DNA from: Gautieria morchelliformis
Taxonomy: Eukaryota; Basidiomycota; Agaricomycetes; Gomphales; Gomphaceae
NCBI GenBank assembly: GCA_015179125.1
Contig: WHVA01000391.1
Location: 46,344-110,343 of the forward strand
Direction of reading: 5' to 3'
DNA: 64,000 nt
Shown here: in pieces, positions 20,771-30,900 of the stretch
How the letters are laid out: every line of letters begins with the position of its first letter
Position numbering within the stretch: the stretch's first letter is position 1
Translations under genes and position numbers: made by a program
Notes under the pieces: generated by a model
Database searches by the model: none
The model's input: only the letters and a program-made list of their open reading frames with translations
What the model was told of the DNA's origin: nothing

Positions 20771-21178
20771 TGCCGAGCAGAGACGTTGGCCACAAGCTGA
20801 AAGTCAGAAGGCAATGACCTGGAGAACAGCACAGCACAGTGCTATGGTGGAGAACATGGTGCGCCGTAGCTACAGGACATGGCCGGTCCCGGTCCCGCAG
20901 CGATTTAAGGGTGGCTCAGCGCCGAAGAATGCTCTAGCACTGGTTACATAATTTTGGCACTGACCGCGCCGCCGACTCAACGGTCAGGGTCGTCGAGCGT
21001 AAAATGACGGATTGTCTGCACTTCCGTGACTTTGTGGATTCGACATTCATCTAATCCCATCCCCATCATTTTATAATGTCTGGGTTTTCCTTCTATCCTT
21101 CCCAGGCTGGGCGTACAGAACACGGCACACAACTGCCGTTCTAGTAGGGTGATGTCCGGACATGAGGTTAGAGCTCAG
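20771..21178. other. short interval between LINE-2 and Copia-1
   Basis: No gene supported. The first bases continue the patatin remnant's upstream flank. The 5-bp Copia-1 target CTCAG is at 21174-21178. Confidence 0.4.
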
Positions 21179-21666
21179 TGTTGGGTGCATTTATGCTCCT
21201 GCACCAAAATCAAGCATAATATATTCAATTTATTGTGTGGTGTTTCAATATTTTCTCATACTGTTCTTGTACCATGCATCCATTTCTCTGCTTATTTTCG
21301 AAATTTTCCAGTCACTCTCTATCTCTCCATTTCATTCTGTTATTTCTACTTTCATAGGCGGCTGCACCCAGCGGAGTTTGAAATGACTTCGACGCGCGAG
21401 CCCTTGGGCGCTAAAGGGCCGGGTGCAAGTATATGCCTTCTGAGACAGGATTACACTCCTCTCTCAGTGACAATAAATTCACTGAGAGAGGTGAGTAGTA
21501 TTCTTCATATTTACATAGCATGTTGACTGAAAATCATGTAGTATATTTGATTCTAGGTATTGTATTAATACATCAGTGACAATAAATTCACTGAGAGAGT
21601 ATATTTGATTCTAGCTTTCTAAGAACTCTACCGAACCTTCCCTGCCATAGCCCCTAGTTGCCAACA
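21179..21666 (+). repeat. Copia-1 left LTR
   Basis: 488 bp, TGTTGGGTGC...CCAACA. Contains a TATA-like ATAATATATTC near 21215 and two copies of a 26-base motif (21465-21490 and 21574-21599) whose centre includes AATAAA. The first copy is part of a 12-bp-stem inverted repeat (21458-21491). Confidence 0.97.
21458..21491 (+). repeat. inverted repeat with AATAAA loop inside the LTR
   Basis: CCTCTCTCAGTG and CACTGAGAGAGG pair perfectly around the loop ACAATAAATT. The AATAAA suggests the polyadenylation signal of the element lies in the loop. The right half recurs about 110 bp later (21574-21599). The right LTR and both solo LTRs also carry it; in the 14620 solo LTR the two copies lie near 14900-14930 and 15014-15040. 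Confidence 0.85.
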
Positions 21667-21667
21667 A

Positions 21668-21682
21668 GGGTTATGGGCCCCG
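21668..21682 (+). promoter_or_regulatory. Copia-1 primer-binding site (half-tRNA type)
   Basis: GGGTTATGGGCCCCG begins two bases after the LTR. Its reverse complement CGGGGCCCATAACCC reads as the anticodon stem-loop of eukaryotic initiator tRNA-Met (GGG-CCCAUAA-CCC), not the tRNA 3' end. Priming from an internally cut initiator tRNA is known for Drosophila copia. Copia-2 has the same site at 41737-41750. Here the polyprotein ATG (21673) falls inside it. Confidence 0.8.
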
Positions 21683-24600
21683 CAGACACTTCGCAGAAGC
21701 TTTTGGGTGTGGAGAAGCTTGCAACAGATGGAAGTAATTGGCCTCTGTGGCGAGCTACTCTCACAAGTTATTTTGAGTCCAAAAATCTACTCAGGCATAT
21801 AGAAGGGAGAGCCATTCGACCTCCTGATCCTCCAGTCATGCCCCCAGGCCATATTCTCACAGAAGCTGAGGAAACTCAGATTGAGAAGGCTGAGGAGAAG
21901 CTGGAGAAGTATCTTGCCAGAGAAGGACAGGCAAAAACCCAAATAATCGTCTCAGTGTCAGAGTCACTAGCTCTGATGCTACAGAAGAGACATACAGCAA
22001 AAGAAGTCTGGGATGCATTGGTCAATGAGATGACCAAAAAGCCCAAGATGGTCCTCACCAACCTACAGAGACAGCTTCGCAGTATGAGGTGTCCTGAGGA
22101 TGGAGACTTGAGAGATCACTTGGACAAGGCCCAAGACCTCTATGCTCGTCTCAATGAGATGGGAGCCAGAATTTCTGAAGGAGAGTTCACCGACATTATC
22201 CTTGCATCACTTCCACCCTCCTATGAGGCAGTTATGAATGCCCTTACCACGTCGCTCGAAGAATGTGGAATGCCCTTAGTGCCTGATGATATTATCAGAG
22301 TACTAAAGGCTCAATACGACAGGAGAAAGACTCTCAATATTTCACAAGAAGAGCAGGCATTTATTGGTTCATCTACGAAAGGGCAGAAGGGCCGGAAAGA
22401 CCCGAAGGTGTCTACATGCACTAATTGCCACAAGCCTGGACATGCTATAGAGAGTTGCTGGGCTAAAGGAGGTGGTAAAGAAGGCCAGGGGCCACGTCAG
22501 AAGAAGAAAGCGAAAGCCAAAAAGAAGAAGGGCAAAGCCAAGGCGAATGTTGCCGAAGAAGTGTCCTCTGAGGAGGATGAGAGTGGCAGTCCAGCCCCTT
22601 TCGCCAACTTCGACTGCTCTAATTTGAGTAGTTTATCTCTGGACACTGTTGTTATCCTCGACACTGGAACGACCGCACATATGACCCCTCACAAGAATTT
22701 ATTGAGGGATTACAGTCCATTCTCACAGCCGCGCACAATTCGTGCAGCCAACAAAGGCACTTTTGATGCCTTCGGTTCAGGCTCACTCGTGCTATCTAAC
22801 AAGGTTGGAGATAAGACTGTGAACATTACATTGAAGGATACGTTCTACGCGCCAAAAATGGCTGTTACCCTCATCTCGATCGGCCGGTGCGATGATGCAG
22901 GCTATAACACACAAATAGCTGATCAGAAATGCACAATATCCAATTGTAAAGGCAGGATATTGATGCAAGCACCGAAGCTGAATGGCTTATATCGATTTGA
23001 TTTACAACACACAAGTGCCGAAGCGCATGTATGCGCATCAGCCATGGAAATACATCAAAAAATGGGGCACATTTCACAAAAGTCCCTACAGCACTTGCTC
23101 AACCGTGGCATGATATTAGGCATTGAATTGAGCTCAAAAGGTGACAAGGTTGTTTGCGATGCGTGCATTCAGGCGAAGATTGCACGTAAATCACTTCCTC
23201 AGGAACCCAGAAGCCGATCATCAAAATTCGGTGACAGAATTTATTCTGATGTCTGGGGACCAGCGAGACACTCCACAATTGACAAGAAATCCTATTATGT
23301 GTCTTTCATTGACGACTACTCGAGAGAATCGGTTATCTATTTGATGGCAAACAAATCGGAAGCATTTTCAAAATACAAACTCTACGAGGCCTTGATGCTT
23401 CGACAGAGGAATATGCACATCAAAGCACTTGTTTCCGACAGAGGGGGCGAATACACAAGCTCAGAATTTGAACAGCATTTGGCCAAGCAAGGCACGAAGC
23501 ATCGGTTAACCGTGCACGACACCCCAGAGTCAAATGGTGTTGCTGAACGTTTAAACCGAACTCTAGTTGAAAGAGCTCGTGCCATGCTATTGGAATCAAG
23601 TCTTCCTAAGACTCTATGGGGGCATGCAATTCTGCACGCCAACTATCTTAGGAATCGGACACATACAAGAGCTTTGCCAGACAAAACCCCTTTTGAAATG
23701 ATCCATCACGAGAAACCGAACCTGAAAGACATACACGTGTGGGGAATTGAAGTCTACGTTAAAGTCAAAGAGGGAAACAAACTAGCAGCCCGTGCCAAAA
23801 GAGCTCGGTGGATAGGAATCTCTGGACAGAGCCATGGTCACTGCATCTACTGGCCTGACTCTCAGAAGGTTTCTGTCGAGCGGAATGTTATATTTGACTC
23901 AGAGATGAAGGGGGGCAAAGCTCCAATCATTTCTATTGAAGAGTCACAGCTACCTACGTCCAGAAAAATGGTACAGGCCATCTCGGCGCCAGCACCTATG
24001 CCTAGCCGCTTAGTCAGCGAAGAGGCAAAGATCGAGGAAATTGATGATGATGAACCAGAGGAACGTCTGAAAGAGCTGCAACCCAGTCAGACTGTTGATG
24101 CCAGACCTAAAGAAGCTGCTCCAACAAGGAGAAGCGAGAGAATCCGTCAGCAGCAAGTGCAGCCGGATCCAAGTGGTCCCGTAACAAGATCTCAAACCAA
24201 GAGACATGCTGGTGCAGATATTACTACACTAGCTTACGAGGACATTGAGGACCATCAAGACAAATTATTCGAACAAGATTTATCCTCTGTCACTGACGGC
24301 ATCAGTGATTATAACCTTGCCATCAGTACACTTTCGACCTCCGATCAAAACAAAGATAATGTGCTGCCGGATTTGAATCAGACCGAGCCTAGCAATGCAG
24401 ATGAAGCCTTAAATGATCCTATGTGGAAAGCATCGATGGATAAAGAGTATAAGGTGCTACTCGACAAAGGTGTATGGGAAGTGGTTAAACCACCTCCTGG
24501 GGCAAATATTGTCGGAAATAGATGGGTATTCCTCTGGAAACGCAATCCAGAAGGTGAACCCATCACACCTAGATCGAGGATGGTCGCCCAAGGCTTTACA

Positions 24601-25923
24601 CAAAGTTTTGGAGTTGACTACAATGAAACCTATGCACCTGTTGCTCGGATGACTTCCTTACGGATTATATGTGCCATTGCTGCCAGGAACAACTGGCCTA
24701 TTCACCAAATGGATGTGGACAGTGCGTATTTGAATGCTACACTGCCAGAACCTATTTACATGAGACAGCCGTATGGATATGAGACCGGAGACAAAGATGA
24801 TGTCCTCCTGCTGAAGAAAGCACTTTACGGCCTCAAACAGTCTGGAAGGGAATGGTACAAACGTCTGAGTAGTGAATTTCTCAAGTTAGGATTCACTAAA
24901 TCAGCTTCGGATGGAGCTGTATTTTGCAGATGTGGACCGAGAGGGCATGCGATTATTGCAACGGCGGTAGACGACCTCACTATCACAGCTGAGAGTCAAC
25001 CAATCCTCGATGAGGTAAAGCATGACCTTGCCCAGGTTTTTAGTATGAAAGACCTAGGCGAGATTCACTGGCTTTTGAACCTCAAAATCGAAAGAGATTG
25101 GAATAACAAATCGATTGCAATATCACAAGCCACATACATCCAGAAAATCATCAAAAAATTCAATCTGGATGATGCCAAAACATTTTCCACGCCTCTCGAC
25201 CCAGCCGTTAAATTATCCAGGGACCAATGCCCTTCCACAGATGAAGACAAACAGAAGATGTCAAGAATTCCATACAGACAAGCGATAGGATCATTGATGT
25301 GGGCAGCAGTAGCCACTCGACCGGACATTGCGTTCGCAGTGTCATTACTTTCTCAATTCCTCGAAAACCCAGGTCCAACACATTGGCATGCAGTCAAACG
25401 TGTCTTTAAATATCTAAAAGGCACGATGGACTACAAATTGACACTTGGGAAAAATCGAGACGGCCTCATTGGGTATTCAGATGCGGATTGGGCTTCTCAA
25501 GAGCACAGGCACTCATACTCGGCTTATATTTTTCAGATTGATGGAGGGACAGTATCATGGAGTTGTCAAAAACAATCCATAGTAGCCCTATCATCAACTG
25601 AAGCCGAATTCGTTGCTCTGACTCATGCGAGCAAAGAAGCCTTATGGATGCGCCACTTTATTTCTGAAGTATTCCAACCGCTGAATTGTCCCATCAAACT
25701 TTATTCAGACAATCAATCAGCCATTGCCATCGTCTATGGCACTCAACAACACACGAGGACCAAGCATTTCGACATTAGATTATATTTCATCCGAGATATA
25801 GTCGAAGATGAAGAAATTAAGCTTGTGTACCTACCAACGGAACACATGCTAGCCGATCTTCTCACTAAAGGACTTCCTAGTCCTAGAGTGAGAATCCTCA
25901 ACGAGAGAATCGGAATATATTAA
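21673..25923 (+). CDS. Copia-1 Gag-Pol polyprotein, 1416 aa
   Basis: One open frame. The first ATG (21673) is inside the primer-binding site; the next Met residues are far downstream, so this start is likely. Order with rough residues: Gag (DGSNWPLWRATLTSYF onward); CCHC knuckle CTNCHKPGHAIESC at about 250; aspartic protease LDTGTTAH at about 330; integrase HHCC from about 460 (HQKMGHIS...CDACIQAK); DDE core (SDVWGP, SDRGGEYTS, TPESNGVAERLNRTL); a Lys/Glu-rich linker; reverse transcriptase with TAVDDLTI (about 1100) in place of the usual YVDD; RNase H (IGYSDADWAS...SSTEAEFVAL). Domain order PR-IN-RT-RH defines Copia. No stop or frameshift, and length is normal. Confidence 0.96.
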   Translation: MGPADTSQKLLGVEKLATDGSNWPLWRATLTSYFESKNLLRHIEGRAIRPPDPPVMPPGHILTEAEETQIEKAEEKLEKYLAREGQAKTQIIVSVSESLALMLQKRHTAKEVWDALVNEMTKKPKMVLTNLQRQLRSMRCPEDGDLRDHLDKAQDLYARLNEMGARISEGEFTDIILASLPPSYEAVMNALTTSLEECGMPLVPDDIIRVLKAQYDRRKTLNISQEEQAFIGSSTKGQKGRKDPKVSTCTNCHKPGHAIESCWAKGGGKEGQGPRQKKKAKAKKKKGKAKANVAEEVSSEEDESGSPAPFANFDCSNLSSLSLDTVVILDTGTTAHMTPHKNLLRDYSPFSQPRTIRAANKGTFDAFGSGSLVLSNKVGDKTVNITLKDTFYAPKMAVTLISIGRCDDAGYNTQIADQKCTISNCKGRILMQAPKLNGLYRFDLQHTSAEAHVCASAMEIHQKMGHISQKSLQHLLNRGMILGIELSSKGDKVVCDACIQAKIARKSLPQEPRSRSSKFGDRIYSDVWGPARHSTIDKKSYYVSFIDDYSRESVIYLMANKSEAFSKYKLYEALMLRQRNMHIKALVSDRGGEYTSSEFEQHLAKQGTKHRLTVHDTPESNGVAERLNRTLVERARAMLLESSLPKTLWGHAILHANYLRNRTHTRALPDKTPFEMIHHEKPNLKDIHVWGIEVYVKVKEGNKLAARAKRARWIGISGQSHGHCIYWPDSQKVSVERNVIFDSEMKGGKAPIISIEESQLPTSRKMVQAISAPAPMPSRLVSEEAKIEEIDDDEPEERLKELQPSQTVDARPKEAAPTRRSERIRQQQVQPDPSGPVTRSQTKRHAGADITTLAYEDIEDHQDKLFEQDLSSVTDGISDYNLAISTLSTSDQNKDNVLPDLNQTEPSNADEALNDPMWKASMDKEYKVLLDKGVWEVVKPPPGANIVGNRWVFLWKRNPEGEPITPRSRMVAQGFTQSFGVDYNETYAPVARMTSLRIICAIAARNNWPIHQMDVDSAYLNATLPEPIYMRQPYGYETGDKDDVLLLKKALYGLKQSGREWYKRLSSEFLKLGFTKSASDGAVFCRCGPRGHAIIATAVDDLTITAESQPILDEVKHDLAQVFSMKDLGEIHWLLNLKIERDWNNKSIAISQATYIQKIIKKFNLDDAKTFSTPLDPAVKLSRDQCPSTDEDKQKMSRIPYRQAIGSLMWAAVATRPDIAFAVSLLSQFLENPGPTHWHAVKRVFKYLKGTMDYKLTLGKNRDGLIGYSDADWASQEHRHSYSAYIFQIDGGTVSWSCQKQSIVALSSTEAEFVALTHASKEALWMRHFISEVFQPLNCPIKLYSDNQSAIAIVYGTQQHTRTKHFDIRLYFIRDIVEDEEIKLVYLPTEHMLADLLTKGLPSPRVRILNERIGIY

Positions 25924-25936
25924 GCTTGAGGGGGCG

Positions 25937-26424
25937 TGTTGGGTGCATTTATGCTCCTGCACCAAAATCAAGCATAATATATTCAATTTATTGTGTGGTG
26001 TTTCAATATTTTCTCATACTGTTCTTGTACCATGCATCCATTTCTCTGCTTATTTTCGAAATTTTCCAGTCACTCTCTATCTCTCCATTTCATTCTGTTA
26101 TTTCTACTTTCATAGGCGGCTGCACCCAGCGGAGTTTGAAATGACTTCGACGCGCGAGCCCTTGGGCGCTAAAGGGCCGGGTGCAAGTATATGCCTTCTG
26201 AGACAGGATTACACTCCTCTCTCAGTGACAATAAATTCACTGAGAGAGGCGAGTAGTATTCTTCATATTTACATAGCATGTTGACTGAAAATCATGTAGT
26301 ATATTTGATTCTAGGTATTGTATTAATACATCAGTGACAATAAATTCACTGAGAGAGTATATTTGATTCTAGCTTTCTAAGAACTCTACCGAACCTTCCC
26401 TGCCATAGCCCCTAGTTGCCAACA
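25937..26424 (+). repeat. Copia-1 right LTR
   Basis: 488 bp, nearly identical to 21179-21666; preceded by the polypurine tract at 25928-25936 and followed by the target duplicate CTCAG. Confidence 0.97.
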
Positions 26425-26429
26425 CTCAG

Positions 26430-27307
26430 TTTGTTTTATGTTACATGTTGGGCTCACGATGTATGTCATCAACGTCAGGAGCACTGTCTGGTTGAGCCAC
26501 GGCAAAATCAAGGCCGCTACAGCCCACCGTGCCGGTACTACACTCATGGAGTCACTTACTGTGATGGTATGGCCTCTATTGTAGTTTGGGGCAGCGTTCC
26601 GATGTCTGATATGTAACATACCGAAGGATCAAGTTTCTCTGCCAATCGAGGCAAATCATCTTCAACTCTCGATGTCTAGAGGTACTGTGTCTTCAGGATG
26701 GGGAACACCATTTGATCCTATGACGAGTTAACAACTCAGTTGTGCCGGGCGGCTTGGGTAATTTTTATGGACTCCTGGATTCTAGGTATTGTAGTGAATC
26801 ACCTTTAGTCAGGGTGATTGAAACGGCGACTCCCCAACAGATCATCATACCTAAACGCCTTGCCGCAGACGCACTCGATAGCAGTCTTTCTTTAAGCTTC
26901 TTGATCATCACTAGCGTATGGATTTTAGGCTGTGATAGCGGTGCGTGGAGTTATTTTTGAGCATGCCATCCCGTTCCCTGACTATCGTCAGCCTCGAAGG
27001 TCAACGCTTTGTCACCCAGGGTAACTACTCGTGGTGGTGGCTTTAATCCCTGTCTGAGTTCCGTCCCCTTCTGCCACCTCATGCTATAAGGTTCTTTTGA
27101 TGGACGGTTCATCTTTAACATCCAGATATCTTAGTTTACTGTATACGATCACCCTTTGGCATCTCAGCAGAGCGTGGATATCCAGGCTATGTCAGATAGG
27201 TGAGCAGGTCGGGCCATTCAGTGGTTTAGAGTCTTAACAATCTAGGAGTCTGGTTCTCGCCTATGTGGACCTTGCTACCTTTGATGTGTAAGGAATAATC
27301 ATGGACC
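26430..27307. other. interval upstream of the DUF6533 gene
   Basis: No gene supported. Open frames near 26416-26619 and 26742-26960 lack recognisable motifs. The 5' exon(s) or promoter of the DUF6533 gene beginning near 27308 should lie here, but I cannot place a start codon. Confidence 0.35.
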
Positions 27308-27410
27308 GTTAACGTATCCCTGATCCAAGTAGCGCTGCTCGCCTATGATACTCTCTTGACCCTCCCATTCTAGATTACCTATATCTGGCACAGAAGAGTC
27401 AGATTAGGAA

Positions 27411-27423
27411 CTGTTCTTTATCT
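27411..27423. repeat. target-site duplication of LINE-3, left copy
   Basis: CTGTTCTTTATCT, matching 33895-33907. It is coding sequence of the DUF6533 gene (TVLYL). Confidence 0.92.
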
Positions 27424-27932
27424 TTTTTTTTTTTTGTTTTTTTTTTTTATGTCATTTTAATCGACCCCAGGCTAGGCCTATGTTGGTCGCTACACGCGTT
27501 GTACTAATAATTGGGTGGGCCTTCCCTCTCGCTCCCTAGGGCTCCCATCCCTCTGCGTCCTCGAGCGGGCGAGTGCACTGACGACGAGCTCCCTGCCCCC
27601 CCGCCAGCCCGACTCCTTGAGCCGTTTCTCGCCCCACCCTTTTGAAGTAAGTACTCCCGTTCCCCTGTTGGTTGTTCTAGTGTGTGGGTGGTCTGGCTTT
27701 CTAAGTGCTCGGCCGCCGGGGTGGGCTGGCACGACGTGTGGGAGCGCCGCAGTCGAAGGTAAAAAGGGGTCCACGGACTTCTTCTTGGTCTTGCTGCGAC
27801 GAGTCGGTACACGTCGCTGCGCGAGCGGTGTGAGTGGGGTGTTTTGAGGGTTTTGGTCGTGCGATGGCGCAACGATGTTGTCCGTCGTCTTGTATTCTAG
27901 CGTCCCTGTCGAGCTAGTTATCTTATACTTTT

Positions 27933-30900
27933 TTAAGTGAGTGACGGGGAGACATCACCGAACGCCGATTTCAGCCTGCCTGTTGCTGCTACGTATCCCA
28001 GTAGTGTCTCCATCGAGTTCTTTGCACCCAGGAGCTCCTTGATGGACCCTGACTTTCTGCCCAGCTTCCGTCTCACCCTGTGTCTTGCGTGCTCGTGCGC
28101 TCTACATTCGAAGAGGAAGTGGTGGACTGTCTCGTTGGCCCTGTGGCACGCCGGGCACAGCGGGGATGGCACCTGCTTGACCCGATGGAGGTGTTTGTTG
28201 AGCGGGGCGTGGCCTGTGCGTAACTGCGTGATCAGACTGTTCTGCGCTCGAGTGAGGCCCGCCGTGTCTCGGAGGTAGGCACGTGAGGGAAGGCTGTCGT
28301 CGATTCTCGCCATCCTCCCATACCGGGGTGACTCTTTCCATCGCTCTCTCCAACTGTGCCTGTTGCCTGTCTTGAACTCCTGCCTCGCGGCAGCCAGACT
28401 GCGTGGGAGAGCGTCAGCCACTAAGAAGGGCGGGAGCGTACTTATCTGACTGCTCTCTCCAGCTGCTGCCTCTTTTGCTGCCGCGTCCGCAGCCTCATTG
28501 CCTTCCACGTTGTCGTGACCTGAGATCCACGTGATCTTGATGCGCACGTTGCGTCTCCTTGAGGGCGTTGCCATCCTGTTGGCCATGTTGTGGATGCGTC
28601 CTAGAATGTGTTGTGCCGGCTTGGGCTTGACGTTACCTACTGCCAGTATCACTCCCTGGTTATCAAGGAGTATGCACGCCCTTCTGACGCCCTTTTCTCG
28701 ACTTAACAGCTCCAGCGCCAGGATGACGCCCACCGCCTCCGCCTCATATGTGGTGTGGTCCGCAAGTGGGCCCAGGTGGTATTGTAACGTGGCTGCCTTT
28801 CTCCCTGCCCTATACAGTATCACCGCCGCCCCCGCATTGCCCTCTAGTCCTGACCCGTCAGCGTAGACCTTGGCATCTGCCATGTTCTGAGCGTCCGCTT
28901 CCCTAGATTCCTCCCTCGACTCCGCTATCTCCGTGACGAACAGCCTGGGAGCGTCGGGAGCATGGATGAAGGGCTGGATGACTTCGAGGGAGTCCGGGTC
29001 GAGGCTGAAGCGGTGGAGGATCCTGTGTAGTGGTGCCGGGTGCTTTTTTACTAGGCGGCGGGCGCAGGAGCGAGCTGGCCGGTGTAGCGGGTGGGACTTG
29101 GGGAGGGTTGCAATGCGGCTGGCTGCCTTGTAGCAGATGCCTAGGAGAAGGAGCTCTATCGGCTGGATGTTGGCGAGGATCTCCAGGACGTCGCTCGCGG
29201 TTGTGCGCATCGCTCCAGTGATAGCGATGGTAGCCATGCGCTGCACAGATGTTAGCTTACGCACCACGCTCACAGACCCTGTCACTCTCCCCTCCCCTCG
29301 GTTCCTTTGCACCGGCGTGTACCAGACATCCGCAGCGTACGCGAATTTGGGTATCGCCACTGCGCTGTATAGTTGCCTCATGTACGTTGCACGCACCCCT
29401 GTGGAGGGTTTAGTTAGTCTGCGAGCCAGTAACGTCCACTTAGCCGCTTTCGCCACTGCCTTCTCAGCCTGATCTTTCCATCGCAATTCCTCATCCAAGA
29501 AGACCCCTAGGAACTTGTGTGCCGATGTTGGCTGGACGACGGTGTCCTCATACGTGAAGTCGGGCCTTATGTCTCGCTTGGTTTTGCCCGGCCTCGCAGG
29601 GTCTTCCATCCGGCGTCTCGAGAACCCCACTATCGCGAACTTGGATTTTTCAAATCTGGAGTGGTGGGTCAGTGTCCACTCTTTCGCCCCCCCCTCCTTG
29701 AGCAGCATCTCCCTCAGCCCCTCGTACGCTTCCTCGTAGGTGTCGCCTTCTGAGTAGAGGTTGGCGTCGTCGACGTACGCCACCGTGGCCTGCCCCTTTC
29801 CGTTAGCGATATCTATGAGGTCAGCGTTGTAATAGAGGTAAAGAATCATAGAGAGCGGGTCCCCCTGCCTGATCCCGTTGTCTATGTGTACCCAGTCCGA
29901 GAGGTGATCGTTGAACTTGATCCTGGTGCGTCGGCCGGCCAGCATCCGTCCCACGAAGTTCACGAACTCCTCTGGCACCCTTCTCTTCCTCATGTTGTGC
30001 AGGAGCCGATCCGTTACCGCGTTCGGGAACGCTCCCTCAATGTCGAGGAAAAGCATTACCGCTACCTTCTTTCTCCTCCACGCTCCTTTGATCCTGTTGA
30101 CTATGAGGTGGAGGGAGTCGGTGGTCGTCCTGCCGGGCCTTCCACCGAAGTGATTGGCTGGCAAGAGATTGTGCTTCTCGGTAAGGTAAACCAGGTCTTC
30201 TGCGACTATCGCCGTTAACAGCTTTCCTATAGTGTTGAGTAGGGCTATGGGGCGGTAAGATTTCGGAGTGTCATAGCGGGCCTTGCCCGGTTTCCGTAGC
30301 ACCACTGTAATCCAGGATCTCCAGCTATCACTGTAGGTTTTCAGCGTGAAGGTAGCACGAAAGATATAAAGGAGATGCTCAGCGATCAAATCTACCGCCT
30401 CCTTCAGTACTATGTTTGGGATCCCGTCGTCGCCTGGGGCCTTATGCGGCTTCAGTTTATTGATTTGGCGCCTGATCTGGTCCTCATGAAGCTGGAAGCT
30501 GTGGCGGACGTGCTTTGGGTAACGATAGTCTGTCGGTACCTGTGATTCAGCGGGCTTGGGTGGGAAGAATGCCGCTGCCAGGGCTAGGCTCTTCTCTTCG
30601 TTGGTTTCTGCCGTTTGCACGGCGCCGCTGGGCGCTGCGACTTGTAGTGATGGGATTCGAGACTTGCCGCTGTCCGAGGCCGGATTGGACAGATACTTGT
30701 TTGCAGACCACAGGAGCCCTTCATTGAGATCTTCCAAGTAATCGGCCCAGTGCTGCGCCTTTGCCCTGCCGATCGCTTTGCTGTACTTTTCGTTGACGTC
30801 CTTGAGTTCTGCGTGGGTGTGGTGGTCAGCTATCACGCGGTGGAGGTAAGATTTGTGGTTCAGCCTATTCTTTGTTTTCTTAAGCTCCGACAACTCCCTG

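Larger units (their letters stand above)
21179..26424 (+). mobile_element. Copia-1: complete Ty1/Copia LTR retrotransposon
   Basis: LTRs of 488 bp at 21179-21666 and 25937-26424, both TG...CA. The target duplication CTCAG is at 21174-21178 and 26425-26429. A primer-binding site follows the left LTR, a purine tract GAGGGGGCG (25928-25936) precedes the right LTR, and one uninterrupted polyprotein frame lies between. The LTRs differ at about one position by eye (T at 21492 against C in the right LTR), which implies a recent insertion. All parts needed for autonomous transposition appear present. Confidence 0.97.
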
